A stretch of 64,000 nucleotides of DNA, taken from positions 1,364,001-1,428,000 of the forward strand of contig NZ_CP017990.1 in the NCBI RefSeq assembly GCF_002208095.1. The letters are read 5' to 3'. Each line of letters starts with the position of its first letter. The stretch's first letter is position 1. The notes under the pieces were generated by a model. The model had not been told where the DNA came from. It did not search any database and was given only the letters and a program-made list of their open reading frames with translations. This DNA comes from Enterobacter cloacae complex sp. ECNIH7. GTDB lineage: Bacteria; Pseudomonadota; Gammaproteobacteria; Enterobacterales; Enterobacteriaceae. Position numbers and translations under genes: made by a program. Below are positions 16,791 to 25,219 of the stretch, in pieces.

Positions 16791-17639
16791 TTATTTGACT
16801 AACGCCGCCAGGGCGCTTTCAAGTGAATTGATGGTTTCAGGTTTGATGTCTTCGGCAGCGCCCGGCGTACCGTCGTTGGTGGTGACAGCGCCAGGCATGC
16901 CACCGGATAAGGCTTTAATGAGTTTTCTGCGCTCAGAGCGCGGTGTGTTGGTCTTGGCCAGCAATGCATCTAGTTTGCGAAGCGCAGCAGCAGGCGATTC
17001 GTCGCCGTCGCTGACCGCATCAGCAGAAAGCAGGCTGTCTGCCAGTCCCTTCGCCACAGCATCACTGCCACCGATATAACTTTCGGCGTCCATCAGTTTC
17101 TGAACGGCGGCTATATCAAGGCCGGAGCGCGCCGCGTAGATATCAGCCATAGCGGTATCGAAGGGCTCCAGTGACTGTGCCAGTTCAGCAAAATCATGGC
17201 GGTTACCCATCGCGTAGACCCAGCAGTTGTGGATCATCAGGAAGGCACCACGACCGATCTGAATATCATCCCCGGCCATCGCAATGACCGAGGCGGCGCT
17301 GGCGGCAATACCGAGCACCTTCACCGTCACACGGCCTTCGTATTCACGCAGAAGGTTGTAGATTGCCAGGCCTTCGAACATGTCACCGCCAGGGGAGTTA
17401 ATATTGACCGTGACGTCGGCGCCATTCATCGCCCGAAGCGCACCGGCAATACGTTTAGCTGTTACCCCTTCGCCCCAATAGTCCTGCCCGATAACATCGA
17501 AAACAGAAATGCTGTTATCGTCGGTGGACGCCGCTTTGATCCCGCCGTCCCAGCGGTCCAGTGCGGACGGTAATGTTTCACAGGTAACGCGCGCGCAGGG
17601 GCGACCCGCCGGTGCTACCGGAAGTTGTTTTTTGCTCAT
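16791..17639 (-). CDS. ClpP-like head maturation protease
   Basis: A 282-aa S14-type prohead protease. The ClpP core spans about residues 40-215: oxyanion segment NSPGGDMFEG, nucleophile Ser in GIAASAAS (about Ser114), and His in FLMIHNCW (about His137). A charged C-terminal extension (about 220-282) may act as a scaffold. Unlike HK97 itself, which has a U9/U35-type protease, this phage uses the ClpP-type. It cuts the capsid delta domain and itself. It sits between portal and capsid as expected. Confidence 0.9.
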   Translation of the reverse strand: MSKKQLPVAPAGRPCARVTCETLPSALDRWDGGIKAASTDDNSISVFDVIGQDYWGEGVTAKRIAGALRAMNGADVTVNINSPGGDMFEGLAIYNLLREYEGRVTVKVLGIAASAASVIAMAGDDIQIGRGAFLMIHNCWVYAMGNRHDFAELAQSLEPFDTAMADIYAARSGLDIAAVQKLMDAESYIGGSDAVAKGLADSLLSADAVSDGDESPAAALRKLDALLAKTNTPRSERRKLIKALSGGMPGAVTTNDGTPGAAEDIKPETINSLESALAALVK

Positions 17640-17652
17640 CAGGAAATTGCTC

Positions 17653-18957
17653 CTAAGCGGCCTGTTTCAGCGGAGATTGTTCAAAGGAAATATCGGGGAA
17701 TACGTGGTTATGCAGCTCTCGCAGGGCAAGTGCCTGAACTGCAGGGTTACTGCTTTCGAGATTTTTAAGTTGCGTCAGGTTGAGCTGAACGGTGTAAATG
17801 TCGCCACCTTCAATCGGCGGCATGTTCTCAAGACGACGAACGTCATTACGGGACATCCAGCCGTTCTGAAGGGCGCTGGTATAGTATGCCGCGCGACCAG
17901 CACTATCGGCTCGCAGTAGACCTTCAACAGAGAATTCCGCGAACACGTCATCATTGCTGTCGAGTAAGCACCGGCCAATTTCCTGCTCAATATTCACCAG
18001 CAGCGGTCGAAGGGTATGAGTCAGAAACTGCAGGTTCATCCCTTCCAGGCTGGATGCCCAGCTGCTTTGTTTCGTGGTGTGGCCAACCATGAAAGGCGGC
18101 ACGCGAAACCAGCGGCAGATCTCCTCAATGCTAAATGCGCGGCTTTCGAGCATCTGAGCATCTTCCGGGTTCATGGTCACGCCCTGATATTTAAGCCCTC
18201 CCTCCAGGACCATAATTTTTCCGGCGTTTTTGGAGCCGGTGAATGATGCCATATAGCCACGAAGTCTTTCACGTTGCTCGTCTGTCAGCGCGTTATCAGC
18301 GGAGAGAAAACCTGAGCTCTGCAGACCCTGCTCGAATATCTTCGCCGCGGACTCTTCAACGGCCATTGCTGAACCAATCACATCCCGGCCAGTCTTCATC
18401 GGCATCATGCCGCAAACACCGTCCAGACCGAACCCGCGAATGTGCATGATGTTTTTGACCGGAATGACGCGCTCGTTACCGTTTTCAGTGTATTTGTATT
18501 CCAGCGCCCCGGTCACGAGACGTTTAACCACCATGTTCTGCGGCAGTAAAGGCACCAGCGAAACCAGGCGGTTTGCGATGAATTTCTTCTCAATGAAGGC
18601 GTTCCCGCGCAGGCAAATACTGGCGACCACCATCAACATAAAGCGTGATGGTGTCATTTCTGAATTGGGGCGGCGGCACAGTATCGAATAGGCCGGATGA
18701 TCGGTTGCCGCTTTGCGCGAACCGTCAGGCTGTCGAACGTATATTTTCAGCGGAAGGGTTGAAATAGACTCGCTTAACAGTCTTACGCATGCCCACACAG
18801 CCGATAGCTGGATGGCTTTATCGGCCGTGACCACCTTTCCGCTGCTGCTGGTGCCAAACCATTCCTCCCAGAACGTGCCGGTAGTCAGGCTGATAGGCAC
18901 ACCAAGCCAGTTAAGCAGAGCGCTTTTCACCCTGCCTGGCTGTTTGTTTTTTTTCAT
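17653..18957 (-). CDS. Portal protein, HK97 family
   Basis: A 434-aa portal protein that forms the dodecameric DNA gate at one head vertex. Family signatures include WACVRLLSESISTLPLKIY near residue 55, HPAYSILCRRPNSEMT, and the helical RWFRVPPFMVGHTTKQSSWASSLEG-type region near 290. Its ATG overlaps the large terminase stop. Size and order terminase-portal-protease-capsid match HK97. Confidence 0.94.
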   Translation of the reverse strand: MKKNKQPGRVKSALLNWLGVPISLTTGTFWEEWFGTSSSGKVVTADKAIQLSAVWACVRLLSESISTLPLKIYVRQPDGSRKAATDHPAYSILCRRPNSEMTPSRFMLMVVASICLRGNAFIEKKFIANRLVSLVPLLPQNMVVKRLVTGALEYKYTENGNERVIPVKNIMHIRGFGLDGVCGMMPMKTGRDVIGSAMAVEESAAKIFEQGLQSSGFLSADNALTDEQRERLRGYMASFTGSKNAGKIMVLEGGLKYQGVTMNPEDAQMLESRAFSIEEICRWFRVPPFMVGHTTKQSSWASSLEGMNLQFLTHTLRPLLVNIEQEIGRCLLDSNDDVFAEFSVEGLLRADSAGRAAYYTSALQNGWMSRNDVRRLENMPPIEGGDIYTVQLNLTQLKNLESSNPAVQALALRELHNHVFPDISFEQSPLKQAA

Positions 18958-20693
18958 CAGAAACCTACCATGATGGGATTATTGAAGAATCCGGAGAGAT
19001 CCTGCTGGTCGTTACCACCGTTAACCAGAACGCGGCTCATTGCTGTGAACAATGCCGCCGGGCCATCAATCTTGGCCTCTGGTGTGGACTTGTTCGGGAA
19101 AATGTTCTCGTTCCGGTCAGGTTTGACGGTTACGTTGGACATCATCCAGTTCATTACCGGGTGATCGCTGTGATGGAAGCGGCCACCGTATACCAGTGCT
19201 TCGACCTCTTTCATCGCCTCAGAGAAATTGCGAACCGTCTGCGGTACTTCCACCAGCGGCAGCCCTTCTTCTGCCAGCGCAAGGCTGAACTGCGTCGCAC
19301 TCCACGGGTCGAAGCCAATTTCTTTCAGACTCTCGCCAGCAACCCACACCTGCAGCTCTTCTTTAATCTGAGCATGGTCGATTACATCCCCGTCGGTAAG
19401 GATCAGCTTGTCCATCTCGGCCCACTTACGATAGAGCTCTGCCATCTGGCGTGAACATTTCTCAAGGCGTCCTTCGGGCAGCCAGAATTTAAAATCCGCA
19501 TGAACGTGGCCACCTGGCGCGCGCCAGACTTTAGCGGCTGCACAGATATCAATTTTGTTTGAAAGGTCAACGCCTACCCAGGAGGGATAGGTTTTAAGTT
19601 CGTGCTGCGGGGCGATAAACTCGCATTTTTCCCATTTCATCATGTCCATCCAGGCAGACTCAGCTGTTACCCAGATATTCATGTGTTTGGTGAAAAAGTT
19701 AATCCTGGCCGAAACCTGCTCTTTCGCCTTTTTAGCCAGGCGGCGCAGGTCATCCCAGCGCTTACAGATACCCAGCCCCGGATTCGCCTTCTGCCAGACT
19801 TTTTCATCAAAGGGATCGTCACCTTCATCTAAGGTGTAGATGATGGCAAAAAACGTATCGTCTTTTACCAGTCCACGCAGCACCTTGATGGCGTAATCAC
19901 GCAGTTCGTAGCAGATACCCTCTTTGTTGAAGCCCGCTGTGGTAATGCCGAAAAGCAACGACTGCAGGCGCGCGCCGGTTGCCGTCTCCAGAACGTCCCA
20001 TACATCACGGGTTTTATGTGCATGCAGCTCGTCGACGATGGCGCAGTGGATGTTCAGGCCGTCGAGGTTGTTCGCATCTGATGATAAAGGCTCGAATTTG
20101 GAGGCCGTTTGCTCCTGGTAGATAGCGAGCTTGTTGAATTCGAAGATCCGCCCAAGAGTGGCTTTCGCCTTCTTGACCATATTTTTCGCGTCTTCAAAAA
20201 CAATTCGCGCCTGGTCACGGGTGGTTGCAGCGGAATAAACCTCCGCACCACCCTCGCCGTCAGCGCCAGCCATATAGAGCCCAACGCCGGAGCAAAGTGT
20301 TGATTTGGCATTTTTACGGGCCACCTCAACATCTGCTGTACGGAAACGCCGAACCATCACCGGCCGACCGCTGCCGTCGTTACGCAGAACGGTTTCCCCC
20401 GTCTCTTCGTTAACCAGCGGGATAACAAAACCAAAAATATTAATCAGGATGAAAACATGCCAGTCCATCAGCTCAATAGGCTGGCCTGCCAGCGCGCCCT
20501 TTACGTGAGGAACAAAATTATAGAAATTCAGAATGTGCTGCGCGCGTGGCTCACTGAAGAAAATACCGCGCTCTTCGCCGTGTGCCAGATCGTCAAGAAA
20601 ACGCTGGCAGGCAAGGCGCACATACTCACAGGCAATTATTTCCCCCGCCACCACCCTCTCGGCGTAGCGGATGCCTTCTGCAACCTTAGCCAT
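18957..20693 (-). CDS. Terminase large subunit
   Basis: A 578-aa packaging motor of the HK97/P27-associated type. The N-terminal ATPase has a Walker A-like ARKNAKST (about 125-132) and Walker B IVDELHAH; the C-terminal RNase H-like nuclease has Asp in GVDLSNKID and LTDGDVIDH. It pumps DNA into the prohead and cuts at cos. It overlaps the small subunit stop and the portal start by one base each. Confidence 0.94.
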   Translation of the reverse strand: MAKVAEGIRYAERVVAGEIIACEYVRLACQRFLDDLAHGEERGIFFSEPRAQHILNFYNFVPHVKGALAGQPIELMDWHVFILINIFGFVIPLVNEETGETVLRNDGSGRPVMVRRFRTADVEVARKNAKSTLCSGVGLYMAGADGEGGAEVYSAATTRDQARIVFEDAKNMVKKAKATLGRIFEFNKLAIYQEQTASKFEPLSSDANNLDGLNIHCAIVDELHAHKTRDVWDVLETATGARLQSLLFGITTAGFNKEGICYELRDYAIKVLRGLVKDDTFFAIIYTLDEGDDPFDEKVWQKANPGLGICKRWDDLRRLAKKAKEQVSARINFFTKHMNIWVTAESAWMDMMKWEKCEFIAPQHELKTYPSWVGVDLSNKIDICAAAKVWRAPGGHVHADFKFWLPEGRLEKCSRQMAELYRKWAEMDKLILTDGDVIDHAQIKEELQVWVAGESLKEIGFDPWSATQFSLALAEEGLPLVEVPQTVRNFSEAMKEVEALVYGGRFHHSDHPVMNWMMSNVTVKPDRNENIFPNKSTPEAKIDGPAALFTAMSRVLVNGGNDQQDLSGFFNNPIMVGF

Positions 20694-21166
20694 TAATCCC
20701 TCGCTTTCATAAACTCGGCCAGCGGGTCAACCGCATCAGGACCTTTTGCATTCACTTTCGAGCGGCTGGCTGGTGTCATCCCGAACTCTCCGAGCATGGC
20801 GCGAAGGCGTTTCCAGGCATCAGCTTTCATGATGGCTGCCGGGTGAGCTTTGATCATCACATCCCCGCTCTGTGTTTCGGTCCGGTAGGTGTACCCCTCA
20901 ATTTCAAGCGTGTCGCAGTGGTGCCGGTATTCGGTATAAGCCTCAACCAGCAGCTCAAGGGCTCTGGCGTCCAGTTGAGACATCACACCGATAGCATCGA
21001 GCTCGTCGGCCATCCGTTTAAACCAGTACTTCCCCTGCTTGTCGAAATGCTTCGGCGTTGGGGGTACCCCTGCAGCTGGCTTAGGTTCGTTTTCATTAAT
21101 CGGGCGTTTTGATGGGTTACCCCTCACCAAACGTAGATGGGTCGGGGTTTTCGGTGGTCCAGACAT
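20693..21166 (-). CDS. Terminase small subunit, P27 family
   Basis: A 157-aa DNA-recognition subunit. It starts MSGPPKTPTHLRLVRGNPSKRP, the typical P27 N-terminus, and has helical oligomerisation segments (LDARALELLVEAYTEYRHHCD) and the C-terminal KAWKRLRAMLGEFGMTPASRSKV-type tail. In HK97-like phages it binds cos just upstream of its own gene. RBS is GGAG near 21174. Confidence 0.92.
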   Translation of the reverse strand: MSGPPKTPTHLRLVRGNPSKRPINENEPKPAAGVPPTPKHFDKQGKYWFKRMADELDAIGVMSQLDARALELLVEAYTEYRHHCDTLEIEGYTYRTETQSGDVMIKAHPAAIMKADAWKRLRAMLGEFGMTPASRSKVNAKGPDAVDPLAEFMKARD

Positions 21167-21323
21167 AATCGAAAACTCCTATTAATCATCGAATGGGGGG
21201 CCCCATAAAAAAGTTTTCTAACCTGCGGCGATGTGAAAAGAGGTTAGGCGGCGGTCCTTTGGCGCGTCGTTCCTGAACTTTCAACCCGCCCTCCCCCTCG
21301 GTTGATTCAAATGAGAATCGATG
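21167..21323. other. Candidate cos / packaging region
   Basis: This 157-bp gap between the HNH and small terminase genes is where HK97-like phages with 3' cos ends have their cleavage site. It contains the perfect palindrome core GGGGCCCC within ATGGGG-GG-CCCCAT (about 21194-21207) and a G/C-rich stretch near 21250-21300. The exact cut cannot be read from an integrated prophage. Confidence 0.35.
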
Positions 21324-21674
21324 TCATTTGAGTCTTTCAACCGCTGTCTTCGCCCTGTGGCAAGGCTTGCAGAGGCTTTCAAGATTGGAAAGGTCATCGG
21401 TCCCCCCATTTGCTTTGGCGGTGATGTGGTCCACCGTCTCAGCGGGTGTATACCTTCCATTTCGCAGGCATTCCTGACAAAGATGTTTATCTCTGTCGAG
21501 AACGATTGGACGCAGCCTGTCCCACTTGCTGCCATAACCTCGCTGATGCCTGCTCTGTCCTCGCTGATGCTGCTGCCAGCCTTCGTTAAGGTGCTGGGGA
21601 CAATAGCCTGAGCGGTCAGTGGTTGTGCCAGGGCAGCCACGCTTGCGGCATGCTCTCGGTATTAACGCAGGCAT
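21324..21674 (-). CDS. HNH endonuclease (packaging accessory)
   Basis: A 116-aa HNH nuclease next to the terminase genes. It starts MPALIPRACRKRGCPGTT at 21674, sharing bases with the end of the glycosyltransferase gene. The HNH core is CQECLRNG, then VDHITAKANGGTDDLSNLESLC and KPCHRAKT, with two Cys pairs that bind a structural metal. HK97 gp74 in this position is needed for cos cleavage with the terminase, and this gene very likely does the same. Confidence 0.9.
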   Translation of the reverse strand: MPALIPRACRKRGCPGTTTDRSGYCPQHLNEGWQQHQRGQSRHQRGYGSKWDRLRPIVLDRDKHLCQECLRNGRYTPAETVDHITAKANGGTDDLSNLESLCKPCHRAKTAVERLK

Positions 21675-22264
21675 CAGGCTAACCTCCACGCCCTGCGGCG
21701 CTCTGTGCGTGGCGCCGCATCGGGGTGACGCTCAACAGGTTCACCATCTGCATGGTCCACCAGCGAGTAACACGGATAAACCACAGAGCCGCCATAGGCA
21801 TCACCCACGGCATAATCAGCAGGCTTGCTGCTGTCCCACCGAGCCAGCACACGTTCAATGTGTTGCTGTGGGACGCTGTAGCAGACACCGTGTATCAGTC
21901 GCGACAGCGTGATATAGTCAGCCTGAGTCTTATCAGCAACAATCAGCCGTTCGGCTATCTGCATTTGATACTGAGGTGGGCGGCCGGTACCGAGATAAAA
22001 GCTCAGCATGTAGTCAGGGAAGCGGTTCAGCCAGTCGACCACCAGCCCAGCAAATCCAGGAACGGGCAACGCGTCATCTTCCAGTATAACTACCCGGCAT
22101 GGTTGCTCAGCGGCCCACTCAATGGCACGCCGATGATTCCAGTTTGCGCCACGGCTACCGTCATCAATAAGCAGATGAGCATCCAGCAGCGCCGCAAGTC
22201 GTTGCGCATGACCTATGCGAGAGTGATGGCCAACAACGCAGAACTTAATATCTGTCAGCATCAT
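21674..22264 (-). CDS. Phage glycosyltransferase-like protein
   Basis: A 196-aa protein starting MMLTDIKFCVVGHHSRIGHAQ. Features suggest a small GT-A glycosyltransferase: alternating strands, DDGSRGANWNHRRAIEWA and the acidic VVILEDDALPVPGF motif (LEDDA) resembling the metal-binding site of GT25-like enzymes. It ends DGEPVERHPD followed by an Arg-rich tail. Its start lies inside the preceding HNH-AP2 gene (20-bp overlap) and its end overlaps the packaging HNH gene start. It could decorate virion proteins or host surface sugar; the substrate is unknown. Confidence 0.65.
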   Translation of the reverse strand: MMLTDIKFCVVGHHSRIGHAQRLAALLDAHLLIDDGSRGANWNHRRAIEWAAEQPCRVVILEDDALPVPGFAGLVVDWLNRFPDYMLSFYLGTGRPPQYQMQIAERLIVADKTQADYITLSRLIHGVCYSVPQQHIERVLARWDSSKPADYAVGDAYGGSVVYPCYSLVDHADGEPVERHPDAAPRTERRRAWRLA

Positions 22265-22763
22265 TATGGGTAAACACCTTATTACGGGCTCGTCGTGCGG
22301 CTTCAGCAGCCTCCTCAAGATCATCGAAGAAGCCTACGCAGTGCGCCTTTCTGTTGTGGCTGTAGTACGCATGCCATTTGCCAACCTGAGGATTCCATCT
22401 TACCCCGCGCTTCCCAGATGAATTCCGTGTGATAGCGGGTCCCTCTCGGTTTTCGCTATTTTGCTTTGGAGTTACGAGTCTGAGGTGGGAAGGATTAACG
22501 CATAGAGTGTTATGACACTTATGGTCCACGAGCATTCCAGGCGGAATATCACCATGCTTCAGAAACCATGAAAGCCGATGAGAAGACCAAAAAACACGAC
22601 CTGCTGGCGTTCTCGGCCCCGCTATTTTCCCGTATATCTGAGGTTTGATATGTCTTCCGCCACCAGGTTGAATGGTTGCGCCGAGCCAAATCCAGCACTC
22701 ATCGTCACCACGCTTATCAACCTTTTCCCAGAATCTTTCCTCAATGGGTCTTTTTTTAGGCAT
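22245..22763 (-). CDS. HNH endonuclease with AP2-like DNA-binding domain
   Basis: A 172-aa protein starting MPKKRPIEERFWEKV. The middle is an HNH_3-type nuclease (SHRLSWFLKHGDIPPGMLVDHKCHN, then CVNPSHLRLVTPKQNSEN), and the C-terminal part is an AP2-like domain (GKRGVRWNPQVGKWHAYYS, then GFFDDLEEAAEAARRARN). This is the architecture of free-standing phage homing endonucleases. It sits between the two glycosyltransferase genes, so it is probably a selfish insertion rather than part of packaging. Confidence 0.88.
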   Translation of the reverse strand: MPKKRPIEERFWEKVDKRGDDECWIWLGATIQPGGGRHIKPQIYGKIAGPRTPAGRVFWSSHRLSWFLKHGDIPPGMLVDHKCHNTLCVNPSHLRLVTPKQNSENREGPAITRNSSGKRGVRWNPQVGKWHAYYSHNRKAHCVGFFDDLEEAAEAARRARNKVFTHNDADRY

Positions 22764-22806
22764 AGAAAACCCTTCCACGAAAAGGAATAAAGAAATTCAA
22801 TAGAGG

Positions 22807-24264
22807 TTACTTATGGCGCCAGAAAGCTACTTCTTTCCCTAGCCCATCAGTCTTAAACACTGTGTGGATGCGCGGGCCGGTGACAATACGGTCGCCAAAC
22901 GATTTAGCAACAATGCCAAAAGCGATCATATCCCCCACCGCGGCGCCAGCCTGTTCTTTCTTCCAGAAACGATAACTCTCGATCCGGTAGTAAAGACGGA
23001 TGATGCCGTGAGCGAACGCCATTACATCAGCGCGGCTGCCACCCAGCAGACCAGCGTTAAGCATCACATCGTTGCGGTGCGCTTCAATGAATTCCTGATA
23101 GATACGCTCAGGATGATTCTGTTTCGCCCAGGTGTCGGCGTAGGTCTTCGGTTCAGAACCGACGTAAACAGTCCCGGGCTGCATTTCTTCCCACGGCGCG
23201 CGAAGCATTTCGACGTCGGTACCATCGGTACACCAGACGAACCGATATTCAGGGTGATCGCGCAGGTGCTGCCAGATATGCAGCCAGCGCCGGAAGTAGA
23301 CATTCATCTTCACGTCAGGAACGCGGTACAGCTCAACGTCTGCCGGTGCCGTCTGCAGTTCATCCACCAGCGCGATACGGCCACAATTCCGGAGCGATGA
23401 GGCCCATTTAGCCAGCATGTCAGGTGAGGCGGCCATTTTCGTACCGCGCTGCGGGTCTGGCTGGCTGGTTAGTAACGTAGTGATAACCACGTCGCGCTGC
23501 CGCCGATACTCCACATAACCGGTAAACCCGGCATCACGCCGTTCGTTGTGGATTTTAACGTTACGTTCCACCAGCGCTTGTCGGTCTGGTTTCGGTACCG
23601 AACGCTCTACGGCCTCATGCTCATCAAGAGAATGAATCAGCTTTTCTGAACCGACGACATCAGCGTAAGCCCACGTCGTGAGGCCAGCGTTATGAATCCG
23701 CAGGGCGAGGTCGCTGTGCTCGTACATGCCGCGCCCATAAACCGGATCGAATCCGCCCACCTTCTCGATGGCGCTGCGGTGGTAATAAAGCATCACGCCA
23801 CGCTGCCCGGTGTAAGCAACATGCTTATCATCACGGTACAGCTCCGCCATGTCGTGCAGCTTATTGCGCCCGGCCAGATCCAGAAACTGGTAAGCCAGGT
23901 GCGGCTCAGGTGATTCAATGTAAGGGAGGTGCCAATTATCGGCTATGGGCCAGGCATCATCATCCCACAAAAAAAGATGCTCGCACCCCGCATCCATCAG
24001 GGCTGCTAGGCTGGCGTTCTTCGAAGCAACAATGCCGATTGATGTTTCATGTCGAAGCAACTGAACGCCGTCGGGCACTACCGCTGCAGGTTTTGAACCA
24101 TCATCAATAACAACCACTAGCGCACCTGCTGGCAGATGCTTCATATGCTTTTCGAGTGCACGTTTGATAATGTCCGCGCGCTGGTGTGTGGAAATGGCAA
24201 TTCCGATCCGAGATGAAACCGACCCGGCAGGAATATACTGGATGCCGTCTATAGTGACATTCAT
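22807..24264 (-). CDS. Two-domain glycosyltransferase
   Basis: A 485-aa protein that looks like two GT domains in tandem. The N-terminal domain (about 18-240) is GT2-like: IGIAISTHQRADIIKRALE, VVVIDDGSKP, then the DXD-type motif FLWDDDAWPI near residue 100 and a later GRGMYEHSDLALRI acceptor-binding ED-like motif. The C-terminal domain (about 250-485) has VVITTLLTSQPDPQRG, FVWCTDGTDVEML with a second DGTD acidic motif, and LNAGLLGGSRADVMAF. No membrane segments are seen, so it should be cytosolic and may modify virion proteins or precursors. It lies between the spanins and the terminase genes in the late operon. Confidence 0.8.
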   Translation of the reverse strand: MNVTIDGIQYIPAGSVSSRIGIAISTHQRADIIKRALEKHMKHLPAGALVVVIDDGSKPAAVVPDGVQLLRHETSIGIVASKNASLAALMDAGCEHLFLWDDDAWPIADNWHLPYIESPEPHLAYQFLDLAGRNKLHDMAELYRDDKHVAYTGQRGVMLYYHRSAIEKVGGFDPVYGRGMYEHSDLALRIHNAGLTTWAYADVVGSEKLIHSLDEHEAVERSVPKPDRQALVERNVKIHNERRDAGFTGYVEYRRQRDVVITTLLTSQPDPQRGTKMAASPDMLAKWASSLRNCGRIALVDELQTAPADVELYRVPDVKMNVYFRRWLHIWQHLRDHPEYRFVWCTDGTDVEMLRAPWEEMQPGTVYVGSEPKTYADTWAKQNHPERIYQEFIEAHRNDVMLNAGLLGGSRADVMAFAHGIIRLYYRIESYRFWKKEQAGAAVGDMIAFGIVAKSFGDRIVTGPRIHTVFKTDGLGKEVAFWRHK

Positions 24265-24403
24265 CTCAACTCCGTGAATTTAACAATATTGTAAAAACTC
24301 CGGAAAGGATCTCCAGGTGTGGATAGGGTAAAATTCAAATAGGTGAGAAAGATTTTTTCCTCACTTAGGCTTATGCACAGCTCAATCACAGAGGTTAATG
24401 CTT

Positions 24404-24754
24404 ATGACGAAAGCAACATTTACAGGCTGTCAGTTCATCAATAATGGAATAGGTATTGTTGCTTCTGGTGATGTACAACTTGAGGCGCACGACACTTTGT
24501 TTCAGGGAAACGGTAAGGCAGTGCTAATCGACTCAGGTATACCAGAAGAATTAGCGCCCCTCTTTAAAGAAGGCGTAGATATCAATAAAGTTCGCCAACT
24601 AATAGAAGAGACTCGTCATACTCCAGAACCACAGCCAGAAAAGATTGCCCAAAAACTTTGGAAATCCGGCTTAAGTTCTTGGATAGCTAACGGCGCCAAC
24701 ACGGTAACAGTAGCCACCGCTATCATTGAGTTTGTTAAGTTTCTTGCACGATAA
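24404..24754 (+). CDS. Plus-strand orphan with short beta-helix and hydrophobic C-terminus
   Basis: A 116-aa protein opposed to the late operon. GAGG lies nine bases before ATG 24404 and three before an ATG at 24398. Residues 1-45 look like two or three rungs of a parallel beta-helix (FINNGIGIVASGDVQL, then LFQGNGKAVLI), residues 46-75 are a charged helix-turn-helix (EELAPLFKEGVDINKVRQLIEE), and the last 30 residues form a hydrophobic helix (IANGANTVTVATAIIEFVKF). An AT-rich 140-bp upstream gap holds a possible TAAAAT -10, and a hairpin follows the stop. It is a moron; I do not recognise its family. Confidence 0.6.
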   Translation: MTKATFTGCQFINNGIGIVASGDVQLEAHDTLFQGNGKAVLIDSGIPEELAPLFKEGVDINKVRQLIEETRHTPEPQPEKIAQKLWKSGLSSWIANGANTVTVATAIIEFVKFLAR

Positions 24755-24763
24755 TTAACGTTC

Positions 24764-24810
24764 CCCCTCGGTATGATCTGAACTTTATTATCTTTCCGAG
24801 GGGATGTTTT
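24764..24810 (+). terminator. Terminator after the 24.4-kb orphan gene
   Basis: CCCCTCGG pairs perfectly with CCGAGGGG across a 24-nt loop and is followed by ATGTTTTT. It starts nine bases after the stop codon. The long loop makes it weaker than a classic terminator. Confidence 0.5.
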
Positions 24811-25022
24811 TAATGAATATTACAATTTTTCCGCCACGCTTTGTTATGCGCCAGGATGTCTTTCTTCGTCTGGCGGTCCATAACGTCGATGTCATGATCA
24901 GTCAGGTAGATTGGCTTTACCCAGTCACAGGCAGTATCAATCACCACCGGGACGCTTCCACGTGTCACGCAGCTCGCGATCAACATCGTCATCAGGCATA
25001 TGGTTAACAGTCTGCTGTACAT
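24810..25022 (-). CDS. Outer-membrane spanin (Rz1-like lipoprotein)
   Basis: A 70-aa prolipoprotein: hydrophobic signal MYSRLLTICLMTMLIASC with lipobox IASC, Cys18 being the lipidated residue, then a short periplasmic domain with two further Cys. It starts inside the inner-spanin gene in another frame (86-bp overlap), the standard Rz/Rz1 arrangement. Together with the inner spanin it fuses the membranes in the last step of lysis. Confidence 0.82.
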   Translation of the reverse strand: MYSRLLTICLMTMLIASCVTRGSVPVVIDTACDWVKPIYLTDHDIDVMDRQTKKDILAHNKAWRKNCNIH

Positions 25023-25212
25023 TGCTGGCCTCTTTCGTTGTCTCTAACCGGCGTTCTGATACTGCGACCGTTGCCGCGGCGTTATCTTCGGTGCGCTGCT
25101 GGTCTGCTTTCGCTTCCGCTTTGCTGGTTCCGCGTGAATGACCAATGCCAAAAGCACCAGCGATTGCCGCCATAATCAGCGCAGCAAGGCCAATTATTGT
25201 TTCTAATCCCAT
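24937..25212 (-). CDS. Inner-membrane spanin (Rz-like)
   Basis: A 91-aa protein starting MGLETIIGLAALIMAAIAG at 25212, with an N-terminal membrane helix (about 4-24) and a charged periplasmic coiled coil rich in Glu, Lys, Gln and Ala (KAEAKADQQRTEDNAAA). It follows the endolysin by seven bases and contains the start of the Rz1-like gene. It is shorter than lambda Rz (153 aa) but fits other two-component spanins. Confidence 0.78.
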   Translation of the reverse strand: MGLETIIGLAALIMAAIAGAFGIGHSRGTSKAEAKADQQRTEDNAAATVAVSERRLETTKEASNVQQTVNHMPDDDVDRELRDTWKRPGGD

Positions 25213-25219
25213 ATCAACC

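Noticed and set aside
15600..17100. Long plus-strand frames across capsid and protease genes
   Set aside because: They are shadows of strongly coding minus-strand genes, with low-complexity Arg/Ser-rich products and no ribosome-binding sites.
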